Notes under the pieces: generated by a model
Told to the model about the DNA's origin: nothing
Database searches by the model: none
Seen by the model: the letters and a program-made list of their open reading frames with translations, nothing else
Shown here: positions 33,559 to 42,099 of the stretch, piece by piece
Layout: each line of letters begins with the position of its first letter
Numbering within the stretch: position 1 is the first letter of the stretch
Source of the DNA: Rhodobacteraceae bacterium HLUCCO18
Lineage (GTDB): Bacteria > Pseudomonadota > Alphaproteobacteria > Rhodobacterales > Rhodobacteraceae
Assembly (NCBI GenBank): GCA_001314805.1
Contig: LJSY01000030.1
Coordinates: forward strand, 1-58,553
Direction of reading: 5' to 3'
DNA length: 58,553 bases
Made by a program: the position numbers and the translations under genes

Positions 33559-34815
33559 ATGCGATCCATCACCAAGACCGGCGCCGCAGCGCTGGCCGCA
33601 ACGACCATGCTCGCCAGCGCCGTCAGCGCGCAGGACCTCAGCGGCGAGTTGCGTATCATCTCGGACATGTCGAACCCGGGCCCCCGCGCCGTCATGGAAC
33701 AGCTCGCCGCCGATTTCGACGCGATGCATCCGAACCTGTCGGTCGACCTGACCATCGTCGACCGCGAAGCGTGGAAGACCCAGATCCGCAACGCGCTTTC
33801 CGCCGATCCGCCGGACGTCGTGAACTGGTACGCGGCCAACCGCATGGGGCCCTTCGTCGATGCGGGCCTGTTCATGGACATCACCGACTGGTGGGAGGCC
33901 GGCGACTACGAAGGCCTCGACTCCGTGCGCGGTGCCTTGACCCAGGACGGGCGCCAATGGGGTATCCCCTACACCTATTACCAGTGGGGTGTGTATTACC
34001 GCGAGGATATCTTCAACGAGCTTGGCCTGAGCGAGCCCGAAACCTGGGAAGAGGAAATCGCGAACTGCCAGGCGATCCTCGATTCGGGCCGCAAGTGCTA
34101 CACCATCGGGACACGCTTCCTGTGGACCGCCGGCGGCTGGTTCGACTATCTCAACATGCGCACCAACGGCTTCGACTTCCACATGCAGCTTGCCCTCGGC
34201 GAGGTGGCATGGACCGATGATCGTGTGCGCGAGACCTTCGCCAACTGGCGGCAACTGATCGACATGGGCGCCTTCATCGACGACCACCAGACCTATTCCT
34301 GGCAGGAGGCGTTGCCCTTCATGATCAACGGTGAGGCGACCGCCTACCTGATGGGCAACTTCGCGGTCGACCAGCTTCGCAACGGTGGCCTGACGGACGA
34401 CCAGCTGGACTTTTACCAGTTCCCCGCCATCAATCCCGACGTGGAGATGGGTGAAGACGCGCCCACCGACACGTTCCATGTCGCCTCCGGCGCGCAGAAC
34501 GTGGACGCCGCGCGCGCCTTCCTCGCCTATGTTGCCTCGCCCGAGGTGCAGACGGAGATCAACGGGCCCGACGGTCTCGGCCAGCTTCCGGTGAACGCAA
34601 ACGCCTCGGTCGCGGATGACGAATTCATCCAGCAGGGTTTCGAGATGCTGAGCGAGAACGCCACCGGCGGCATCGCGCAGTTCTTCGACCGTGATTTCCC
34701 GGCGGAGATGGCGTCGATCGGCATGGAAGGCCTGCAGGAATTCATGGTCTTCCCCGACAATCTCGACGACATCCTCGAGCGTCTCGAGGCCGCGCGTCAG
34801 CGCATCTACCAGTAA
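33559..34815 (+). CDS. Sugar ABC transporter substrate-binding protein
   Basis: A 418-residue periplasmic binding protein of family 1 (UgpB/MalE-like). The signal peptide is about 25 residues, ending in SAVSA before QDLSG. The mature part has SDMSNPGPRAVMEQLAADF, NWYAANRMG and the GIPYTYYQWGVYYR strand typical of the family. The ATG at 33559 has GGGAGG upstream; an in-frame ATG at 33517 lies in the operator and is rejected. From the downstream GH4, GH42 and galactose genes it probably binds an alpha- or beta-galactoside. Followed by two strong hairpins. Confidence 0.9.
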   Translation: MRSITKTGAAALAATTMLASAVSAQDLSGELRIISDMSNPGPRAVMEQLAADFDAMHPNLSVDLTIVDREAWKTQIRNALSADPPDVVNWYAANRMGPFVDAGLFMDITDWWEAGDYEGLDSVRGALTQDGRQWGIPYTYYQWGVYYREDIFNELGLSEPETWEEEIANCQAILDSGRKCYTIGTRFLWTAGGWFDYLNMRTNGFDFHMQLALGEVAWTDDRVRETFANWRQLIDMGAFIDDHQTYSWQEALPFMINGEATAYLMGNFAVDQLRNGGLTDDQLDFYQFPAINPDVEMGEDAPTDTFHVASGAQNVDAARAFLAYVASPEVQTEINGPDGLGQLPVNANASVADDEFIQQGFEMLSENATGGIAQFFDRDFPAEMASIGMEGLQEFMVFPDNLDDILERLEAARQRIYQ

Positions 34816-34855
34816 CCGGCAAGGCCGGTCTGCCCCGCCCGGTTTCCGGGCGGGG
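34815..34855 (+). terminator. Tandem hairpins after the substrate-binding protein gene
   Basis: ACCGGC-AAG-GCCGGT (34815-34829) and a perfect 10-base stem CCCCGCCCGG-TTT-CCGGGCGGGG (34833-34855) follow the stop. There is no T-run. In ABC operons such stems usually limit readthrough and protect the binding-protein mRNA, giving excess binding protein over permeases. Confidence 0.7.
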
Positions 34856-34893
34856 TTCACGGTTTGAAAACCATCAAGCGATACCGCCTGACC

Positions 34894-35793
34894 ATGCGCC
34901 TCATCCTGCATATCGGCCTGCACAAGACCGCCTCCACGGCGTTTCAGACCTTGTGCCGCGACAATGCCGCGGCACTTGGCGCGTCCGGCGTGTTCTGGCG
35001 CGTGCATGACGGCTACCCGGCCCATCACGACGAGGCATGGAGCCTGCTGCGCGGCGAGGCCGGCGCGATATCGGACTATGTCGCGGAGGCACGCGCGGCC
35101 GGGGCGCAGACCGCCATCCTGTCCAGCGAGGAACTCGACTACGTCCTGCATGTCCCGCAAAAGGCGCTCGCCATGGAGGCGGAGGCGCGCGACGCCGGCG
35201 TGACCGACGTGATCTGGGCCGCCGCGCTGCGCCGCCCGTCGGAGGCGTTCCGGTCCCATATCTCGGAGCTGACGAAGCACGGCATCCATCTCGATCCGCT
35301 GCAGGGTTATCTCGAGATCATGCGCTCGGGCGGGCTGCATTTCACCGGCCGTCACAACGGCGGTGCGCAGTTCTGGAACTGGTATTTCACCTTCGATTAC
35401 GACCGCTACGTCACGCGGCTGCGGGACACGGTGCCGGGCCAAGTGCTGGCCTATGACTATCACGGGGGGCATCGGCTTCCGGGGGCGCCGGTTCTTCGTG
35501 CGGCGGCACCGGAGGACCCGGGGCTGCTGGATGCGCTGACGGCGCCCGGTCGCGTCAATGCGCGGCTGCCGGAAGAGGCCATCACCGCCAATCTGGCCTC
35601 CATCCTCAGGGCGCATGGCCACGTGGAGGCCGAGATCGCCACCGTGATCGGGGCGCGCGCCGTGGCGATGGCGCAGGCCGAATCGACCGGCGCCGACGCC
35701 GTCATCGACGCGGGGCTCGACGCCCGTTTCGGCGATTACGCCCATCTGCTGGGCTATGGTGCGGCCGAAAAGCCCGTGCTGGAGGAGGTCTGA
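34894..35793 (+). CDS. Sulfotransferase-fold protein inside the transporter operon
   Basis: A 299-residue protein opening MRLILHIGLHKTASTAFQTL. GLHKTAST is the 5'-phosphosulfate-binding loop of many bacterial sulfotransferases, and AALRRPSEAFRSHI near residue 113 resembles the 3'-phosphate strand. Downstream motifs are weak, so the activity is uncertain. No signal peptide. The ATG at 34894 gives the family N terminus; TTG at 34864 is also in frame. It lies between the binding protein and permease genes, two bases before the first permease, a place where sugar ABC operons do not normally carry a sulfotransferase. Confidence 0.65.
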   Translation: MRLILHIGLHKTASTAFQTLCRDNAAALGASGVFWRVHDGYPAHHDEAWSLLRGEAGAISDYVAEARAAGAQTAILSSEELDYVLHVPQKALAMEAEARDAGVTDVIWAAALRRPSEAFRSHISELTKHGIHLDPLQGYLEIMRSGGLHFTGRHNGGAQFWNWYFTFDYDRYVTRLRDTVPGQVLAYDYHGGHRLPGAPVLRAAAPEDPGLLDALTAPGRVNARLPEEAITANLASILRAHGHVEAEIATVIGARAVAMAQAESTGADAVIDAGLDARFGDYAHLLGYGAAEKPVLEEV

Positions 35794-35795
35794 CA

Positions 35796-36719
35796 ATGGC
35801 TGTCGCCGCATCCGAGACCTACGCGGGGCCCACTTGGCTGCAGCGCAACCGCATGATCGTGACGCCGATCCTGTTCCTGCTGCCCGGCCTCCTGTTCTTC
35901 GGTCTCTACGTCATCATCCCGATCTTCCAATCCTTCAACATCTCGCTCTATCGCTGGGACGGGCTGGGGGAAGCGACCTATATCGGCCTTGCCAACTACC
36001 AAGAGCTTCTGACCGACCGGAACTTCGAGATCTCGCTCTGGAATAACGTGAGGTGGCTGGCGCTTTACCTGCTGGCGATCCCGCTGGGCCTCGGGATCGC
36101 GCTGTTCCTGAACCAGACGGTCACCGGCATCCGCGTCTACAAGTCGATGTTCTTCTTTCCCTTCGTCCTCAGCCAAGTGGTGGTGGGCCTCGTGTTCTCG
36201 TGGTTCTATCTGCCGCGCGAGGGGCTGCTGAACGGTGTGCTCACCCTCTTCGGGATGGAGCCCATCAACGTTCTGGGCGATCCGGACCTTGCCACCTATG
36301 GCATCATCGCCGCCGGTCTCTGGCCGCAGACGGCCTATTGCATGATCCTGTACCTGACGGGCCTCAACGCCGTCGATCCCGAGCAGGTGGAGGCCGGGCG
36401 GCTGGACGGCGCCAAGGGGTGGAAGATGCTGTGGTACGTGATCCTGCCGCAGCTCAAGCCCGCCACCTTCATCGCCTTCGTGGTGACGATCATCGGAGCG
36501 CTGAGGTCCTTCGACCTGATCTCGATCATGACGAACGGTGGCCCCTTCGGATCGACGCGCGTGCTGAGCTTCTACATGTTCGAAAAAGCGCTGTCCGAGT
36601 TCGGCTTCCGCATGGGCTACGGCTCGGCCATCGCGGTCGTGCTTTTCCTGATCATGCTGGTCTTCATCGGCTACTTCCTCTGGCAGATGTGGTACGATGA
36701 GCGAGAGGCGCGGCGATGA
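35796..36719 (+). CDS. Sugar ABC transporter permease (UgpA/MalF type)
   Basis: A 307-residue inner-membrane permease with six hydrophobic segments. The first is near residues 22-45 (LFLLPGLLFFGLYVIIPIF) and the EAA loop is in EAGRLDGAKGWKMLWYVILP near residue 200, which docks on the ATPase. ATG at 35796. Pairs with the second permease and the binding protein in the same operon; the ATPase is on the other strand at 31549. Confidence 0.92.
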   Translation: MAVAASETYAGPTWLQRNRMIVTPILFLLPGLLFFGLYVIIPIFQSFNISLYRWDGLGEATYIGLANYQELLTDRNFEISLWNNVRWLALYLLAIPLGLGIALFLNQTVTGIRVYKSMFFFPFVLSQVVVGLVFSWFYLPREGLLNGVLTLFGMEPINVLGDPDLATYGIIAAGLWPQTAYCMILYLTGLNAVDPEQVEAGRLDGAKGWKMLWYVILPQLKPATFIAFVVTIIGALRSFDLISIMTNGGPFGSTRVLSFYMFEKALSEFGFRMGYGSAIAVVLFLIMLVFIGYFLWQMWYDEREARR

Positions 36720-36761
36720 GACGGACGGCACTCGCACCACCGGGCGGAGGGGCGCACTGAC

Positions 36762-37610
36762 ATGTTCCCCACCCCGATCCAGAAACGCAGCCGCGCGGCG
36801 CAGATTTCTTACCAGACGCTCCTGCCGCTGGCTCTGATCATGTGGCTTCTGCCGCTGATCGCGGTGATGCTGTTCTCCATCCGGCCGATGGCCGATTTCA
36901 GCGCCGGGAACTACTGGGGCGTGCCGTCGAGCTTCGAGCTTTTCGCCAATTACGGCCGAGTCTTTTTCGACAGCGACATGCCGCGCTACCTGCTGAACTC
37001 GGTTCTCATCACGGTGCCGACGGTGATCGGCGCGGTGACGCTGTCCTGCATGACGGGGTTCGCGCTGGGCATCTACCGGTTCCGGGGCAACCTGCTGATC
37101 TTCTTCATGTTCATCGCGGGCAATTTCGTGCCCTTCCAGATCCTGATGGTGCCGGTGCGCGACCTGACGCTGGGCCTTGGCCTCTATGACACCAAGCTGG
37201 GCCTGATCCTTTTCCACATCGCGTTCCAGACGGGGTTCTGCACGCTCTTCATGCGCAACTTCATCCGCGCGCTGCCCTATGAACTGATCGAGGCCGCCCG
37301 GGTCGAGGGCGTCGCGGAATGGCGCATCTTCTGGTACGTGGTGCTGCCCCTGATGCGCCCGGCCATCGCGGCGTTGAGCGTGCTGATCTTCACCTTCATC
37401 TGGAACGATTACTTCTGGGCCATCGTGCTCACGCAGGGCCCGAACGCGCAGCCGGTGACGGCGGGGATCACCTCCTTCAACAGCCAGTTCGTGGCGCAGT
37501 ACCACCTGATGAGCGCGGGCTCGATCGTGGCGGCCATCCCGCCCGTACTGATGTTCTTCCTGATGCAACGGCACTTCATCGCCGGCCTCACACTCGGAGC
37601 CGTGAAATGA
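36762..37610 (+). CDS. Sugar ABC transporter permease (UgpE/MalG type)
   Basis: A 282-residue inner-membrane permease with six membrane segments and the EAA loop EAARVEGVAEWRIFWYVVLP near residue 174. It ends GLTLGAVK, the usual GLT-GAVKG tail of MalG-type permeases. 42 bases separate it from the first permease. Its stop overlaps the start of the GH4 gene by ATGA, tying sugar import to hydrolysis. Confidence 0.93.
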   Translation: MFPTPIQKRSRAAQISYQTLLPLALIMWLLPLIAVMLFSIRPMADFSAGNYWGVPSSFELFANYGRVFFDSDMPRYLLNSVLITVPTVIGAVTLSCMTGFALGIYRFRGNLLIFFMFIAGNFVPFQILMVPVRDLTLGLGLYDTKLGLILFHIAFQTGFCTLFMRNFIRALPYELIEAARVEGVAEWRIFWYVVLPLMRPAIAALSVLIFTFIWNDYFWAIVLTQGPNAQPVTAGITSFNSQFVAQYHLMSAGSIVAAIPPVLMFFLMQRHFIAGLTLGAVK

Positions 37611-38947
37611 CGAAACTCGCATTCATCGGGGCCGGGTCCACGATCTTCATGAAGAATATCGTCGGCGATATGCTCCACTTCGAGGCGCTGCGCGATGCAA
37701 AGATCGCGCTGATGGATATCGACGCGCAGCGGCTGGAGGAAAGCCGCATGGTGGCCGAAAAGATGATCGCGGCGATGGGAACCGGCGCGACGGTCGAGGC
37801 CACGACCGACCGCGCCCGCGCGCTCGACGGGGCGGATTTCGTCGTCACCGCCTTCCAGATCGGCGGCTACCGGCCCTCGACCGTCATCGATTTCGACATC
37901 CCCAGGCAATACGGGCTACGCCAGACGATTGCCGACACGCTCGGCGTGGGCGGGATCATGCGGGGGCTTCGCACGGTTCCGCATCTCTGGGCCGTGGCCG
38001 AGGACATGGCGCGGCTCTGCCCCGATGCGCTGCTCCTGCAATACGTCAACCCGATGGCGATCAACACCTGGGCGCTGGCGGAACGGTTTCCGGCATTGAA
38101 ACAGGCGGGCCTCTGCCATTCCGTGCAGAACACCGTGGAGGAGATTGCCCATGATCTCGATCTTCCCGCGAGCGACATCCGTTACCGCGTCGCCGGCGTG
38201 AACCACGTGGCCTTCTTCCTGTCGCTGGAGCACGAGGGCCGCGATCTCTATCCGCTGCTGCGGGAGGGGTATCGCGCGGGCCGCCTGCCCAAGCCGCCGC
38301 TCCTGATGCCGCGCTGCTGGAACAGGGTCCGCTACGAGGTGATGGATCACCTTGGTCATTTCTGCACCGAAAGTTCCGAGCATCTGGCCGAATACGTGCC
38401 CTGGTTCATCAAGGACGGGCGTGAAGATCTGATAGAAGAATTCAGGATCCCGCTCGACGAGTATCCGCTGCGCTGCGTCGAGCAGGCCGAAGGCTGGGCC
38501 GAGCAGGCGCGCGGCCTGAAGTCCGCTTCGGGCATCGCGGTTGAGAAGTCGCACGAATTCGCCGCCGAGATGATGAACGCCATCGTCACCAACACGCCCT
38601 ACGTGGCCTATGCCAACCTGCCCAACCGCGGGCAGGTGCCGCAGTTGCCCGTGGGGGCCGCGGTCGAGACGCCGACGCTGGTGGACGGGCAGGGGTGCCA
38701 GCCCACGAGTGTCACGGACATCCCGCCGCAGCTGGTCGCGCTGATGCGCACGCAGATCAACGTGCAGGAGCTTGTGGTCCGCGCGCTGGTGGAGGAGAAT
38801 GTGGATCACATCTACCATGCCGCCTACATGGACCCGCACACCGCGGCCGAGCTTGACCTGTGGCAGATCCGCAGCCTTGTCACCGATCTTCTGGCGGCCC
38901 ATGGCGACATGCTGCCCGAATTCGCCAGAACCCGGAGGGCGGCATGA
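37607..38947 (+). CDS. GH4 glycosidase, probable alpha-galactosidase
   Basis: A 446-residue NAD+- and Mn2+-dependent glycoside hydrolase of family 4. GAGSTIF at residues 8-14 is the NAD loop. C170-H171 (LCHSVQNT) and H200 in GVNH are the metal ligands, and the CHSVQ motif is characteristic of MelA-like alpha-galactosidases rather than 6-phospho-glucosidases. It acts in the cytoplasm on imported, unphosphorylated sugars, as expected with an ABC importer. Release of galactose would feed the downstream pathway. Alpha-glucuronidase or alpha-glucosidase activity is the main alternative. Confidence 0.85.
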   Translation: MTKLAFIGAGSTIFMKNIVGDMLHFEALRDAKIALMDIDAQRLEESRMVAEKMIAAMGTGATVEATTDRARALDGADFVVTAFQIGGYRPSTVIDFDIPRQYGLRQTIADTLGVGGIMRGLRTVPHLWAVAEDMARLCPDALLLQYVNPMAINTWALAERFPALKQAGLCHSVQNTVEEIAHDLDLPASDIRYRVAGVNHVAFFLSLEHEGRDLYPLLREGYRAGRLPKPPLLMPRCWNRVRYEVMDHLGHFCTESSEHLAEYVPWFIKDGREDLIEEFRIPLDEYPLRCVEQAEGWAEQARGLKSASGIAVEKSHEFAAEMMNAIVTNTPYVAYANLPNRGQVPQLPVGAAVETPTLVDGQGCQPTSVTDIPPQLVALMRTQINVQELVVRALVEENVDHIYHAAYMDPHTAAELDLWQIRSLVTDLLAAHGDMLPEFARTRRAA

Positions 38948-39714
38948 GCACCGATCCGACCTTCCCAGATCTCGCGGGCCAGTCCGTCTTCATCACCGGC
39001 GGCGGCTCGGGCATCGGCGCGGCACTGACCGAGGCGTTCCTGCGGCAGGGCGCGAAGGTCGCCTTCGTGCAGCGTTCGGACGCGTCGACCTTCGTCGAGG
39101 AGATGGAGAGCCTGACCGGCAACCGGCCGCTGTTCCTGCCCTGTGACATCACCGATATCCCGGCCCTTCAGGGCGCCATCGCCAGGGCGGCCGGGGCGAA
39201 CGGGCCCATCACCGTCCTCGCCAATAACGCCGCCAACGACAAGCGCCACACGACCGAGGAAGTGACGGAAGAGTTCTGGGACTGGTCGCAGTCGATCAAC
39301 CTCAAGGCCTATTTCTTCGCCTGCCAGGCCGTCGTGGCGGGCATGCGCGCGGCGGGCGGCGGGTCGATCATCAACACCTCGTCGATCTCCTACATGATGG
39401 GGAACGCGGGCTACCCCGCCTACACCACCGCCAATGGCGGGATCACCGCGATGACACGCAGCCTCGCGCGCGAATTCGGGCCCGACGGTATCCGCGTCAA
39501 CGCTCTGATGCCGGGCTGGGTGCTGACCGACAAGCAGCTGGAGATGTGGGCCAGCCCCGAAGACCTTGCCGCGCATATGGACCGGATGTGCCTGAAGGAG
39601 CATTTGAAGCCCGGTGATATCACCGGCGGGATGCTGTTCCTCGCCTCATCGGCCAGCCGGATGATGACGGGGCAGGCGCTGGTCATCGATGGCGGCGTCG
39701 TGGTGACGGGATGA
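38944..39714 (+). CDS. SDR-family protein lacking the catalytic lysine; possible galactose dehydrogenase
   Basis: A 256-residue short-chain dehydrogenase. TGGGSGIGAAL is at residues 18-28 for NAD(P), LANNAAND near 93, SSISYM with catalytic Ser147, and Y160 in PAYTTANGG. The usual YxxxK reads YTTAN, so residue 164 is Asn (AAT) instead of Lys. Position in a galactose oxidation operon suggests D-galactose 1-dehydrogenase, but the substitution makes the activity doubtful or unusual. The ATG at 38944 overlaps the GH4 stop. An open stretch upstream belongs to another frame of that gene. Confidence 0.75.
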   Translation: MSTDPTFPDLAGQSVFITGGGSGIGAALTEAFLRQGAKVAFVQRSDASTFVEEMESLTGNRPLFLPCDITDIPALQGAIARAAGANGPITVLANNAANDKRHTTEEVTEEFWDWSQSINLKAYFFACQAVVAGMRAAGGGSIINTSSISYMMGNAGYPAYTTANGGITAMTRSLAREFGPDGIRVNALMPGWVLTDKQLEMWASPEDLAAHMDRMCLKEHLKPGDITGGMLFLASSASRMMTGQALVIDGGVVVTG

Positions 39715-40628
39715 GCAGCAACCTGACATATGCCGACTGGATCGCGGTCGACTGGGGCACCACGCATCTGCGCGCATGGGCCATGTCCGCCGACGGCACC
39801 CCGCGCGCCGAGGCCCGGTCGGACGACGGCATGGGCCGGCTTGCCCGCGATGCGTTCGAGCCCGCGCTTCTGGCCTTGATCGAGCCATGGCTCGGGGCCG
39901 GGATCATGGACGTTCTGGCCTGCGGCATGGTGGGCTCGCGGCAAGGCTGGGCCGAGGCGCCATACGCCTCCGTGCCGACAAAACCGTCCGAGCTTGCACC
40001 GGTGCCGGTGGCCACGAACGACCATCGCCTGCGCGTGTGGATCCTGCCCGGCCTGAAACAGACCGCGCCGCCGGACGTCATGCGAGGCGAGGAAACGCAG
40101 ATCGCGGGCTTCCTTGCCGCCGCGCCGGGGTTCGACGGGGTACTGTGCATGCCGGGTACCCACGCGAAATGGGTACAGATCAGCGCGGAGGAGGTCGTGA
40201 GTTTCCGCACCTTCATGACCGGGGAGTTGTTCGACCTCCTGGCCGGGCACTCCGTGCTGCGTCACTCGGTGGCCGGGGAGGGGACGGATGACGACGCCTT
40301 CCGGGAGGCCGTATCCGAGACGCTGTCGAAACCGGAGATGCTGGCGCAAAGGCTGTTCTCGATCCGCGCGGGCCAGTTGCTGGAGGGGTTGAGCGGGCAG
40401 ACGGCGCGGGCGCGGCTTTCGGGTTACCTGATCGGCGCCGAACTTTCCGCCGCGCGCCCCTACTGGCTGGGCCAGGACGTGGTCATCGCGGGCGCGCCGG
40501 CGCTGGTGCACTCCTACGCGATGGCCCTTGCCACGCAGGGCGTGACGGCCCGAACCAGCGATGCCGACCCGCTTACTCGGCTGGGCCTGATGCGCGCACG
40601 GTCAACCTTGAAGGAAAGTGCATCATGA
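39711..40628 (+). CDS. dgoK: 2-dehydro-3-deoxygalactonokinase
   Basis: Phosphorylates 2-keto-3-deoxygalactonate at O6 in the De Ley-Doudoroff pathway. The 305-residue protein begins [14 protein letters not shown], the phosphate-binding start of DgoK, with [19 protein letters not shown] near 116, [10 protein letters not shown] near 146 and [14 protein letters not shown] near 165. ATG overlaps the SDR stop by ATGA, and its own stop overlaps dgoA by ATGA. Confidence 0.94.
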   Translation: MSSNLTYADWIAVDWGTTHLRAWAMSADGTPRAEARSDDGMGRLARDAFEPALLALIEPWLGAGIMDVLACGMVGSRQGWAEAPYASVPTKPSELAPVPVATNDHRLRVWILPGLKQTAPPDVMRGEETQIAGFLAAAPGFDGVLCMPGTHAKWVQISAEEVVSFRTFMTGELFDLLAGHSVLRHSVAGEGTDDDAFREAVSETLSKPEMLAQRLFSIRAGQLLEGLSGQTARARLSGYLIGAELSAARPYWLGQDVVIAGAPALVHSYAMALATQGVTARTSDADPLTRLGLMRARSTLKESAS

Positions 40629-41242
40629 GCCGTCCGATCATCGCCATCCTGCGCGGTCTGACCCCGCCCGAGGCCTGTCCGGTCGCCGAGACCCTGATCG
40701 CAGCCGGGATCGACCGGATCGAGGTGCCGCTGAACTCGCCCGACCCGCTGGAAAGCATCCGGGCGATGGCCCACGTATTCGGCGAACATGCCCTGATCGG
40801 CGCGGGGACCGTCACGGCGCCGGACGAGGTGCGCGAAGTGGCCGATGCCGGCGGGCGCCTGATCGTGTCACCCAATTTCGACGCCGAGGTGGTCGGCGAG
40901 ACGAAGCGCCTCGGCCTGCAGTCCTTCCCCGGCATCTTCACCCCGACCGAGGCCTTCGCGGCGCTCAAGGCCGGCGCGGATGGGCTGAAGCTGTTTCCGG
41001 CCACGCTGGCCGGTCCTGCGGGGCTCAAGGCGATGCGCGCGGTCCTGCCGCACGGAACTCGGGTCTACGCCGTCGGCGGCGCCGGGGCGGAGAATTTCGG
41101 AGACTGGATCGCGGCGGGTGCGGACGGGTTCGGCATCGGAACGGCGCTCTACACCCCGGGCCTGTCGGTGGCAGAGGTCGCGCGCCGGGCGCGCAGGATC
41201 GTCGAGGCCTACGACACGGCGGTGAAAGGCGTCGTGGTATGA
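40625..41242 (+). CDS. dgoA: 2-dehydro-3-deoxy-6-phosphogalactonate aldolase
   Basis: Class I aldolase of the KDPG/KDPGal type that splits the DgoK product into pyruvate and glyceraldehyde 3-phosphate. It has 205 residues. Schiff-base lysine K122 lies in [11 protein letters not shown], with [11 protein letters not shown] at 31-41 (NSPDP favours KDPGal over KDPG) and AVGGAGAEN near residue 142. Start and stop overlap both neighbours by ATGA. Confidence 0.94.
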   Translation: MSRPIIAILRGLTPPEACPVAETLIAAGIDRIEVPLNSPDPLESIRAMAHVFGEHALIGAGTVTAPDEVREVADAGGRLIVSPNFDAEVVGETKRLGLQSFPGIFTPTEAFAALKAGADGLKLFPATLAGPAGLKAMRAVLPHGTRVYAVGGAGAENFGDWIAAGADGFGIGTALYTPGLSVAEVARRARRIVEAYDTAVKGVVV

Positions 41243-42099
41243 GTGCCGCGACATTCGACGACCGCACCTGCATTCTGGGCGAGGGACCGCTCTGGCATCC
41301 CGAGCGGGAGCAGCTGTTCTGGTTCGACATCATGGGCAAGCGCCTGCTGACGCGGACGCAGGACGGGCCGATGGACTGGACGTTCGACCGTCACGTCAGC
41401 GCGGCGGGTTGGGTCGATCGCGACACGCTTCTGGTGGCCAGCGAGACGGACCTTTTTCGCTTCGACCTAGGCACCGGCGCGCAGGAACGTGTCGCGCCGC
41501 TGGAGGACGGCAACCCCGTCACTCGGTCCAATGACGGGCGGGCCGATCCCTTCGGCGGGTTCTGGATCGGGACAATGGGCAAGAACGCCGAGGCGGGGGC
41601 GGGTGCGCTTTACCGGTTCTACCGGGGCAAGGTCGTGCAGCTGCGCGACGGGATCACCATCCCGAACGCCACCTGTTTCGCGCCCGATGGCCGCCACGCC
41701 TATTTCGCCGACACCGCGGAACATGTCGTCTGGCGCATCCCGCTTGATGCCGAGGGCTGGCCCGACGGCGATTGGGAGGTCTGGCTCGACCATCGCGAAA
41801 GTGGGATCAACCCCGACGGCGCGGCGGTGGATGCCGAGGGCGGTTTCTGGTGCGCGGAATGGGGAGGCGCCCGTGTCGGTCGTTACGATGCGGACGGAAA
41901 TCTTGTAGATGAAGTTTCGCTCGACGTGCCGCAACCGACCTGCCCTGCCTTCGGCGGCGCGGATCTGTCGACGCTCTACGTCACCTCCGCGCGGCAGGGT
42001 CTGCCCAGCGACGCAATGGACGGCGCGCCCCGGTCCGGAATGACCCTGTCCGTCGCCGCCCCCGTGCGCGGCCAGCCCGAACACCGGGTGATCCTGTGA
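41239..42099 (+). CDS. SMP-30/gluconolactonase-family lactonase
   Basis: A 286-residue six-bladed beta-propeller. [12 protein letters not shown] near residue 13 contains the metal-binding Glu, followed by [19 protein letters not shown] near residue 96 and the [14 protein letters not shown] segment near residue 192. It probably hydrolyses galactono-1,4/1,5-lactone to galactonate, completing the galactose-to-galactonate step. ATG overlaps the dgoA stop. The next gene starts with GTG overlapping its stop. Confidence 0.88.
   Translation: MSAATFDDRTCILGEGPLWHPEREQLFWFDIMGKRLLTRTQDGPMDWTFDRHVSAAGWVDRDTLLVASETDLFRFDLGTGAQERVAPLEDGNPVTRSNDGRADPFGGFWIGTMGKNAEAGAGALYRFYRGKVVQLRDGITIPNATCFAPDGRHAYFADTAEHVVWRIPLDAEGWPDGDWEVWLDHRESGINPDGAAVDAEGGFWCAEWGGARVGRYDADGNLVDEVSLDVPQPTCPAFGGADLSTLYVTSARQGLPSDAMDGAPRSGMTLSVAAPVRGQPEHRVIL

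Noticed and set aside
33523-35811. 762-residue open frame on the minus strand across the binding-protein gene, the hairpins and the sulfotransferase-fold gene
   Set aside because: It is antisense to two supported genes; composition reads like reversed coding DNA and no domain is visible.
35754-37622. Long minus-strand frame opposite the two permease genes
   Set aside because: Very rich in His, Glu, Asp and Arg, the typical mirror of membrane-protein codons; no motif.
40618-42099. A single 493-residue protein covering dgoA and the lactonase
   Set aside because: The frame is open by chance through dgoA; dgoA itself is intact in another frame, and the lactonase starts at 41239.
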